DNA of 6,010 nucleotides from Gammaproteobacteria bacterium HGW-Gammaproteobacteria-14 (GTDB taxonomy: Bacteria > Pseudomonadota > Gammaproteobacteria > Pseudomonadales > Alcanivoracaceae): assembly GCA_002840115.1 (NCBI GenBank), contig PGZG01000116.1, positions 1 to 6,010 on the forward strand. Reading direction: 5' to 3'. Positions within the stretch are counted from its first letter, which is position 1. Each line of letters starts with the position of its first letter. Below, in pieces: positions 1 through 5,252 of this stretch. Below the pieces are notes generated by a model that was not told the origin of the DNA, did no database searches, and saw only the letters and a list, made by a program, of their open reading frames with translations. Made by a program: the position numbers and the translations under genes.

Positions 1-1328
1 TTGCTGAAATCGCCAATCAATTGCAGGTAGAACTGCTGATCACCGTGGGTAACAACGCCGTTGATGCCAACATGGAGAGCCTCTGCTTCGACCCCTGGTT
101 GGCCACCGGGAGCACTGGCACCCCCTTACCAGAATTTGTTCGACTACCGTTTAACCACCCTCTTTATATTCTTTACTCATCAGGCACCACCGGCGTGCCC
201 AAGTGCATTGTCCATGGCGCCGGAGGAACCCTGTTGCAACATGCCAAAGAATTGCAGCTGCATAGCGACATACACCCCGGCGACCGCTTATTTTATTTCA
301 CCACCTGTGGCTGGATGATGTGGAACTGGTTGATCTCCGGGCTGCAAACCGGCGCCACTATTGTGCTCTACGACGGCAATCCCGCATTCCCGGATACCGC
401 CCGCTTGTTTGACCTGATTGATGCCGAGAAAATCACTCACTTCGGCACCAGCGCCAAATTTATTCAGGCGGTGGAAAAATCCGGCCTGAAACCTGCCCAA
501 CAACATCAGCTGAGTAGTCTCAAGGTCCTGCTCTCCACAGGCTCTCCCTTACTGCATGAGAGCTATGATTTTCTCTATCGTGACGTCAAGGCAGACATGC
601 TGGTAGCTTCTATTTCCGGCGGCACCGATATTGTTTCCTGCTTCGCCCTTGGCAATCCGTTATTACCGGTATACCGCGGCGAGCTGCAATGTTTTGGGCT
701 GGGTATGGATGTCGCCGTTTATAACGAACAAGGCAACCCCGTCGATAATGAAAAGGGAGAGCTGGTGTGTCGCACGCCCTTCCCTTGCATGCCCACGGGC
801 TTTTGGAATGACGATGACGGCAGCCGTTACCAAAAAGCCTACTTTAATCGTTTCAGCAATATCTGGGCCCACGGTGATTATGCCGAGACCCGCCCCCGTG
901 GCACTCATACCGGGTTGATCATTCATGGCCGCAGCGATGCGGTACTCAATCCCGGCGGCGTACGCATTGGTACTGCGGAGATCTACCGTCAGGTGGAAAC
1001 CCTGGAAGCCATTCGAGAAAGCATTGTTGTGGGGCAGCAATGGCAAGGGGACGTGCGGGTAGTTCTGTTTGTAGTGCTGCAACCGGGCCACTCCTTGACT
1101 GACGCCTTGCAGAATACCATTCGCCGCACGGTACGCGATGGCGCCAGCCCCCGCCATGTGCCCGCCAAAATTCTCGAAGTTAGCGCCATCCCCCGCACCG
1201 TCAGCGGGAAAATCGTCGAGCTTGCGGTGAGGGAGGTGATTCATGGTCGTCCCGTTAGCAACCAGGCTGCCTTGGCAAACCCGGAAGCACTTGCCCTCTT
1301 TGCCAATCGCCCGGAGCTTTCGGAGTAA
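1..1328 (+). CDS. Acetoacetyl-CoA synthetase (acetoacetate-CoA ligase), 5'-truncated by the window edge
   Basis: This cytoplasmic enzyme activates acetoacetate with ATP and CoA to acetoacetyl-CoA (EC 6.2.1.16), feeding ketone-body or degradation products into central metabolism. The reading frame is open from base 3, so the gene starts before the window; 441 C-terminal residues of an expected roughly 650 are present. What is visible: the adenylate-forming P-loop YSSGTTGVPK at residues 58-67 of the fragment (about bases 174-203), then IVHGAGG; the family-typical stretch FTTCGWMMWNWLISG, which with GATIVLYDG is characteristic of acetoacetate-CoA ligases rather than plain acetyl-CoA synthetases; and near the end RTVSGKIVE, whose Lys (codon 1209-1211) is the conserved C-terminal-domain catalytic lysine. 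The tail after it, with NPEAL, also fits the family. No frameshift is visible. The next gene lies 246 bases downstream on the same strand and is probably separately transcribed. The family assignment is confident; the physiological role is inferred. Confidence 0.95.
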   Translation, partial: AEIANQLQVELLITVGNNAVDANMESLCFDPWLATGSTGTPLPEFVRLPFNHPLYILYSSGTTGVPKCIVHGAGGTLLQHAKELQLHSDIHPGDRLFYFTTCGWMMWNWLISGLQTGATIVLYDGNPAFPDTARLFDLIDAEKITHFGTSAKFIQAVEKSGLKPAQQHQLSSLKVLLSTGSPLLHESYDFLYRDVKADMLVASISGGTDIVSCFALGNPLLPVYRGELQCFGLGMDVAVYNEQGNPVDNEKGELVCRTPFPCMPTGFWNDDDGSRYQKAYFNRFSNIWAHGDYAETRPRGTHTGLIIHGRSDAVLNPGGVRIGTAEIYRQVETLEAIRESIVVGQQWQGDVRVVLFVVLQPGHSLTDALQNTIRRTVRDGASPRHVPAKILEVSAIPRTVSGKIVELAVREVIHGRPVSNQAALANPEALALFANRPELSE

Positions 1329-1356
1329 CCCACACACAACGACAACCAAACGCTCT

Positions 1357-1413
1357 GCGGCGGCGTACAGGGTATGCCTGAGAAGCCGCTTCGCCTGAAT
1401 TACGTAGTTTTTT
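1357..1413 (+). terminator. Possible weak terminator after the acetoacetyl-CoA synthetase gene
   Basis: A GC arm GCGGC (1357-1361) can pair with GCCGC (1385-1389), enclosing a smaller CAGG/CCTG pair (1368-1371 with 1377-1380). A run of six T lies at 1408-1413. The T run is about 18 bases beyond the stem, too far for a classical intrinsic terminator. An alternative pairing, GGCG (1362-1365) with CGCC (1392-1395), brings it closer. The position just after a stop codon supports the idea, but the structure is poor. Confidence 0.22.
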
Positions 1414-1487
1414 GTCACCGCAGCATTGACGTAGCCGGTACAACCGTTAACAGTAGATGCCTGACTACACAAAGTTTCAGCGTTAGA

Positions 1488-1508
1488 TAACTGATATATA
1501 TACAGTTA
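1488..1508. promoter_or_regulatory. AT-centred inverted repeat, candidate operator overlapping a possible extended -10
   Basis: TAACTG (1488-1493) and CAGTTA (1503-1508) are exact reverse complements, separated by nine bases of alternating A and T. Inside it, TGATATATA (1492-1500) resembles an extended -10 element (TG-N-TATAAT-like). No good -35 is present at the expected distance; TTGACG at 1426-1431 is too far upstream for it. A repressor-type dyad over a -10 element, 67 bases before the next start codon, is a plausible control point for the exported-protein gene. The dyad is seen directly; the function is inferred. Confidence 0.35.
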
Positions 1509-1511
1509 CCA

Positions 1512-1528
1512 ATCTCCAATCCGGAGAT
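1512..1528 (+). promoter_or_regulatory. Small leader hairpin upstream of the exported-protein gene
   Basis: ATCTCC (1512-1517) pairs perfectly with GGAGAT (1523-1528) around a five-base loop AATCC. It would lie in the 5' untranslated leader if transcription starts near the AT-rich dyad just upstream. It could be an RNA stem-loop or a second protein-binding half-site pair. It is too far from the start codon (about 46 bases) to hide the ribosome binding site directly. Confidence 0.25.
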
Positions 1529-1574
1529 ACGGGCGTTAAGCCTGGCCTGAGAACCACTTGATCGGAACAGATTG

Positions 1575-2831
1575 ATGCTACGAATTCTCCTGTCACTCTG
1601 TTGCCTGGCGCTGCTGCCCGGGATGGCAATCGCCCACGTTATCCAGATTCCAGCCACCCAGTTACCGGGGTTGCTGGAAGAACCCACTACGCCCTACAGT
1701 TTTTTCAGCGTCCGTGGCGGCCGATTTGAACCGGTCCCCCATCAATGGCTGGAGTTCTCTGCCGACGGCATCCCCTGGTTTGCCAAGGACAGCTCCAGCC
1801 GTCGCGCCGGTAAAGCGGGGGTTATTAGCCCCTCAGATCGCCTGTTACTGCGCCGCAGCGATGGTGGCGAGCGCCTTTCAGGCCGAGCCACCGAGCAGGT
1901 TGTCGCAGAGGTTGAAGTCAAAATGGGTAGCGACACCTTCTACTATTACGCCGTACGCAACGCCTATCGTCAGGCAACCCAGCGCTATGTCCGTTTTGAT
2001 CAGCAACGGATGGTCGTCCGCAGCACGGATTACTCGCTCTCCATGGAGCCGGGCAATATGCTGATCTGGAATGATTTTTTCTATCGCACCTTTGAAACCC
2101 CTTCAGGCAAACCCGAATCAATACTCGACACCCTGAAAATCCGCATGAGCGCTGGGGTATTTTCCGAAAACGCCCGGGTCACGCTAACCAACCAGAATCT
2201 GGAGCCACGCATTGAGGAGGTGATTGAAGGGCCTTTAGCCTGGGTGGTTTACGCTACCACCACCCTCACCGTGGCACGGGTACCGGTAATGCGCATGCGT
2301 AATTATTTTCTGCTCATGCCCCAGCAAACTGATATTCATACCCGCTTTACCCTGCCAACAGTGGCGCGCTCCGTGTTAACACCTCCCACGCTGTCCATCT
2401 CTCTGGACGGCAATCAGCTTTACGGTAGCCAACTGGTAACCAGCTGGACCGGCGACAAGGTTGCCATTACCGATGGCAAGATTTCCGCCGCCGAGCAAGC
2501 CATGATCGATACCCCCATGTCCGGTCGTAACTGGCTCTGGTTTGGTACCGGCCGTGGTTTTGACCTGCTCGCCCAGGTGGATTTTCTGGAAGGCTTTGAA
2601 CGCCCCGTGCGGCTGCATTATCAGGATGACGCCACCTTGGCGAACCCCCCGGAACGCTTCCCCGGCCAACTCCCGAATGTGGGCTTCACTATTGAGCAGA
2701 TCCCGATTGGTCAGGAATTTTATTTTCTGGCCAGCCTGTACTTCAGCGAAAACAGCAACAATATGCCTCCGGGCCAGTATGCCAATGAAATACTGGATGC
2801 ACCGCAGATTACCTGGCGGTCAACCGAATAA
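1575..2831 (+). CDS. Exported protein of unknown function with Sec signal peptide (418 aa)
   Basis: I do not recognise this family. The start is taken as ATG at 1575; a TTG directly before it (1572) would add one residue and is less likely. A weak GGAA-type ribosome binding site lies about eight bases upstream. Residues 1-20 form a classical Sec signal peptide: Arg near the N-terminus, a hydrophobic core LLSLCCLALL, and a cleavage site AIA before His21. The mature part contains no cysteine that I can find, no further membrane-spanning segment, and many aromatic residues and alternating polar/hydrophobic stretches (for example DTFYYYAVRNAY, PVRLHYQDD), suggesting a beta-rich soluble fold. The C-terminus ends in Glu, unlike outer-membrane barrels that end in Phe or Trp. 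Location is therefore probably periplasmic or peripheral to the outer membrane. It has its own upstream gap with a candidate operator and is closed by a strong terminator, so it looks like a single-gene transcription unit. The gene call is secure; the function is unknown. Confidence 0.88.
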   Translation: MLRILLSLCCLALLPGMAIAHVIQIPATQLPGLLEEPTTPYSFFSVRGGRFEPVPHQWLEFSADGIPWFAKDSSSRRAGKAGVISPSDRLLLRRSDGGERLSGRATEQVVAEVEVKMGSDTFYYYAVRNAYRQATQRYVRFDQQRMVVRSTDYSLSMEPGNMLIWNDFFYRTFETPSGKPESILDTLKIRMSAGVFSENARVTLTNQNLEPRIEEVIEGPLAWVVYATTTLTVARVPVMRMRNYFLLMPQQTDIHTRFTLPTVARSVLTPPTLSISLDGNQLYGSQLVTSWTGDKVAITDGKISAAEQAMIDTPMSGRNWLWFGTGRGFDLLAQVDFLEGFERPVRLHYQDDATLANPPERFPGQLPNVGFTIEQIPIGQEFYFLASLYFSENSNNMPPGQYANEILDAPQITWRSTE

Positions 2832-2855
2832 ACCGTTTTCCTTTTCGCCAAAGAC

Positions 2856-2893
2856 CAACATAAAAAAGCGCCTTTCGGCGCTTTTTTATGTTG
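2856..2893. terminator. Bidirectional rho-independent terminator between convergent genes
   Basis: The arms CAACATAAAAAAGCGCC (2856-2872) and GGCGCTTTTTTATGTTG (2877-2893) are perfectly complementary over 17 bp around a TTTC loop. The GC core is flanked by six A on one side and six T on the other, so RNA from either strand has a GC stem followed by a U tract. It sits in the 85-base gap between a plus-strand stop at 2831 and a minus-strand stop at 2917, exactly where a shared terminator for converging genes is expected. Confidence 0.93.
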
Positions 2894-2916
2894 TCGCAAT
2901 ACGAGAAGACATCACA

Positions 2917-4515
2917 TCAGGAAACAAAGTGACTGGAATCCCGGGCCAGAATACGTTCGGAAACATACTGAGCCAACACATGCACCGTCCATTGTGGCGT
3001 TGACGATACTGGCGTCGGGAAGATAGAAGCATCAGCCACATACAGGCCACTGACACCATGTACTTCGCCATCGGAGCTCACCACGGAATCTGCAGAATCC
3101 AGCCCCATACGACAAGTACCGTGGGGGGTGAAACTATTCATACGGTAGGAGTAAATCCCATTAATCCCGTAACTGACGCGAGCCATTTTTTCATCAAGCT
3201 CGAACACGCTATCCGCATGCAGCTTCTCAAAACTTGGCAACCATACCCGCTCTGCTCCCGCAGAAAACATGATTCGCGCAGCAATCGATGCCGCTTGCGC
3301 AGTTCGAGCAAAATCTTCACGGGAAGGACTCCAGCGAATCACCTTGCGACCCGTCAAGTGGTCACCTTCCCAGGTCACCGAACCTTGGCCTTTATCAATC
3401 GCGAAAGCATTTAACCCGGCCATATGCTTGAAGGACTTCATGAAGTTGATATGTTCATCACCGGCTTCCTGCTCACCCACCGCCATCAGCTGCTCAGGCT
3501 CTGCCAAAGCTGAGTAGAAGGTAAAGCCATCGGAACGCAGGAACTGATCCACTTCCACACCGACCAAAGCGCCCTGAAAACCCATCAGCTCTTCTTTGAA
3601 AGTACCCAACACCTGGGTGAAGGGCTGAATAGCCATGTTCTTACCAAGCTGACCACTACGGTCCGGCACCTGACTACGCTGCAACAACAACGGAGAGTGA
3701 ATTGCACCCGCAGCGACCACCACCACCTGAGCATCCACTCGCACATTGGACACCAGCGTTCCAGTATCCGGATCGCGAATAATGGCTTCCACACCCGTAG
3801 CACGACCACCGCGCATCAATACTCGCGTGACTTCAGTATCAGAAAAAATACGAGCGCCATGGGCTGTAGCCCAGGGTAAGTGCGTTACCAGCGCAGACAT
3901 TTTCCGATCCGAAGGACAGCCCGCCAGACAGTGACCGGTTAATGCACAGTTTTTCACGTTGCGCGTTACCGGGCGCCAGCTGTAACCCATTTTTTCACAG
4001 CCCTGAATCACCTTGTGAGCTGTGGTATTAATTTCGTGGGCTTCGTTAAGGCCAATATTCAAATGTTCCTGCGTTTTTAGAAAAAAACGATCCAGCGACC
4101 TTGGCGCCAATGCCTTCAAACCGAACTCATCGGACCAGCGCTGGAAAATTTCATCCGGCGGGCGCTGCATAACACAGGCACCAATCACCGTGGAACCACC
4201 CACACAATGGCCTTCCAAAAAAAGCACATCCGTTGTGGTATTTGCCTGAGCTGCCTGATCCCGATACACCGTCGACAAGGTATCACCCAGAGACTCGGTG
4301 AATTCGGCACTGGGCCAATAACGACCGGATTCAAGAATCAAAACGCGCTTACCTGCTTTTGCCAGTTCATAAGCGACGGTAGAGCCACCCGCGCCAGAGC
4401 CGACAATCACAACATCGGTTTGAATACTGAAATTTCTGCCAAGGGTCGGGTCGCGGGCAACGTCTTTGGCCTGAGTGACCGGGACGCCCTCGCGTTGCAT
4501 ATTAATCAAGCGCAT
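2917..4515 (-). CDS. GMC-family flavoprotein oxidoreductase/dehydrogenase with unusual active site (532 aa)
   Basis: GMC-family enzymes are FAD proteins that oxidise alcohol groups. The N-terminal Rossmann motif GSGAGG is at residues 39-44, with Glu62 (LILESG) placed to bind the FAD ribose. GGSTVIGACVMQRPP follows at 106-120, then NCALTGHCLAGCP with Cys190, Cys196 and Cys200. The second FAD stretch VVVVAAGAIHSP is at 264-275. The C-terminal GMC domain has TPHGTCRMG (463-471) and VADASIFP (493-500). Length is normal and the frame intact. Oddly, the usual active-site His and Asn positions are both Thr here (Thr463, Thr506), and Gly112 replaces the usual Asn after GGSTVI. The start ATG at 4515 has a CCGGAG ribosome binding site (4522-4527) six bases away; Met6 has none. 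No signal peptide is visible, but the gene lies only 15 bases after a Tat-signal small-subunit gene, which suggests co-export as a complex. The substrate is unknown. Confidence 0.93.
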   Translation of the reverse strand: MRLINMQREGVPVTQAKDVARDPTLGRNFSIQTDVVIVGSGAGGSTVAYELAKAGKRVLILESGRYWPSAEFTESLGDTLSTVYRDQAAQANTTTDVLFLEGHCVGGSTVIGACVMQRPPDEIFQRWSDEFGLKALAPRSLDRFFLKTQEHLNIGLNEAHEINTTAHKVIQGCEKMGYSWRPVTRNVKNCALTGHCLAGCPSDRKMSALVTHLPWATAHGARIFSDTEVTRVLMRGGRATGVEAIIRDPDTGTLVSNVRVDAQVVVVAAGAIHSPLLLQRSQVPDRSGQLGKNMAIQPFTQVLGTFKEELMGFQGALVGVEVDQFLRSDGFTFYSALAEPEQLMAVGEQEAGDEHINFMKSFKHMAGLNAFAIDKGQGSVTWEGDHLTGRKVIRWSPSREDFARTAQAASIAARIMFSAGAERVWLPSFEKLHADSVFELDEKMARVSYGINGIYSYRMNSFTPHGTCRMGLDSADSVVSSDGEVHGVSGLYVADASIFPTPVSSTPQWTVHVLAQYVSERILARDSSHFVS

Positions 4516-4521
4516 GGATAG

Positions 4522-4527
4522 CTCCGG
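4522..4527 (-). promoter_or_regulatory. Ribosome binding site fixing the start of the complete GMC gene
   Basis: On the minus strand this reads CCGGAG, with GGAG six bases before ATG at 4515. It lies wholly in the 15-base gap after the upstream TGA (4531-4533). It supports the 532-residue start over the internal Met at residue 6, and the same CCGGAG motif precedes the small-subunit gene. Confidence 0.75.
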
Positions 4528-4530
4528 GTA

Positions 4531-5124
4531 TCAGGATAAAGGCAGAGGTGCGTTGCCAAGGCGGCGTACACCCCAGCGCTCGGTAACCGGGCCCCAATAA
4601 TCCAGGGCATCCCAGGTGCGTGAGTCACGCCAGTAATTCAAAGTCACCAGCGCTTTCAGTGTAGTGGTCAGTCCACGTTCAAAAAACGCTCCTTCCTGCA
4701 TCGCCACCACATAGGCATGGGCTCGCTCATCGTCGAGGGTGCTAAAACGGCTGAACTTGAAACTGGCCATGGGGCGATATTCATAAACCCACAAACCTAA
4801 CGCCAACAGATCACGCTGGGTCGGCGCCATATTGCCAACCATAGTATCGACGTTTTTGATGGTGGGAATTTCATCAATGCAATCCGGCAACCCGTGGCGG
4901 GCCGTCGGCAGCACAGCCCGAGTAAATTTGGTCACCACCCGAATCTCGGCTTCCGTCATATTGACGTACTGGAGGGCGTCCGGCGCTTCTTTACGCCCAA
5001 ACATTCGAGCGCAGCCCGTGGTCAAGGCCACTCCGGAAACAGCGGTGAGCCGCAGCAGGCTCCGCCGAGAGAGGGGTTCAAGGCCCCCTAGCATGGCCGG
5101 GGGAAAGTCGTTTTTCTGGGTCAT
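4531..5124 (-). CDS. Tat-signal small subunit, gluconate 2-dehydrogenase subunit 3-like (197 aa)
   Basis: The chosen start, ATG at 5124, has CCGGAG (5132-5137) with GGAG seven bases away. An in-frame upstream start at 5172 would add 16 residues not typical of a Tat leader, with no comparable binding site seen. Residues 19-24, SRRSLL, followed by a hydrophobic stretch LTAVSGVALTTG, form a twin-arginine signal; Cys38 directly after it gives a weak lipobox-like TTGC, so lipid anchoring is possible. The mature part begins with MTEAEIRVVTKFTRAVLP (56-73), resembling the opening helix of the gluconate 2-dehydrogenase subunit 3 family, and is rich in helices and Trp/Tyr later on. Such small subunits accompany GMC-type flavoprotein subunits and carry the Tat signal for the complex. 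Here it lies between two GMC genes, 15 bases before the complete one, on the same strand. Family membership rests on recalled pattern only; the Tat signal is seen directly. Confidence 0.85.
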   Translation of the reverse strand: MTQKNDFPPAMLGGLEPLSRRSLLRLTAVSGVALTTGCARMFGRKEAPDALQYVNMTEAEIRVVTKFTRAVLPTARHGLPDCIDEIPTIKNVDTMVGNMAPTQRDLLALGLWVYEYRPMASFKFSRFSTLDDERAHAYVVAMQEGAFFERGLTTTLKALVTLNYWRDSRTWDALDYWGPVTERWGVRRLGNAPLPLS

Positions 5125-5131
5125 TGCCCTG

Positions 5132-5137
5132 CTCCGG
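5132..5137 (-). promoter_or_regulatory. Ribosome binding site deciding the small-subunit start
   Basis: On the minus strand CCGGAG is followed seven bases later by ATG at 5124, favouring the 197-residue product over the longer 213-residue frame. The site abuts an imperfect hairpin, GGGGCA pairing with TGTCCCC across 5136-5153, which could affect its access. That regulatory effect is speculative. Confidence 0.65.
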
Positions 5138-5170
5138 GGACAGCCAGTGCCCCTCGTTATTGTTATTTGC

Positions 5171-5180
5171 ACTCCGGAGT
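5171..5180. promoter_or_regulatory. Perfect 10-bp palindrome ACTCCGGAGT in the operon spacer
   Basis: ACTCCGGAGT is its own reverse complement and lies about 47 bases before the small-subunit start codon. The symmetry does not extend into the flanks. It could be a regulator half-site pair or chance. Its core includes CCGGAG, the same bases as the two ribosome binding sites in this operon, but no gene start follows it at a proper distance. Confidence 0.25.
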
Positions 5181-5205
5181 TTAGCGGAAATACAGGCCGA
5201 TAATA

Positions 5206-5250
5206 AACCCCATGGTGAACATCTGTTATGCATGCTCACGCAGCGGGGCT
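5206..5250 (-). terminator. Intercistronic stem-loop, weak terminator or attenuator after the upstream GMC gene
   Basis: Read on the minus strand, the RNA directly after the stop codon can form an outer stem AGCCCC with GGGGTT (one G-U pair). Within it is an inner 8-bp stem GTGAGCAT with ATGTTCAC (one G-U pair) and a nine-base loop. A loose T-rich stretch TTTATTAT follows. It is not a strong terminator because the T tract is broken and the two stems are separated by an internal loop. It may instead reduce read-through or stabilise the upstream message, tuning the subunit ratio. Confidence 0.4.
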
Positions 5251-5252
5251 CA

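Noticed and set aside
21..23. TTG as the start of the acetoacetyl-CoA synthetase gene
   Set aside because: The frame is open to the window edge and family length requires about 200 more residues upstream; the TTG codes an internal Leu.
1426..1452. TTGACG with TTAACA as a sigma-70 promoter
   Set aside because: The spacing is only 15 bases and the -10 match is poor; the extended -10 near 1492 is a better, though still weak, candidate.
663..1472. Long antisense open frame (269 codons) on the minus strand over the end of the acetoacetyl-CoA synthetase gene
   Set aside because: It lies almost wholly opposite a well-supported enzyme gene, its translation is a low-complexity Gly/Ala-rich shadow with no motif, and no ribosome binding site was seen.
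5125..5172. Upstream in-frame start that would lengthen the small subunit by 16 residues
   Set aside because: The added residues are not a typical Tat leader, and the ATG at 5124 has a properly spaced CCGGAG site.
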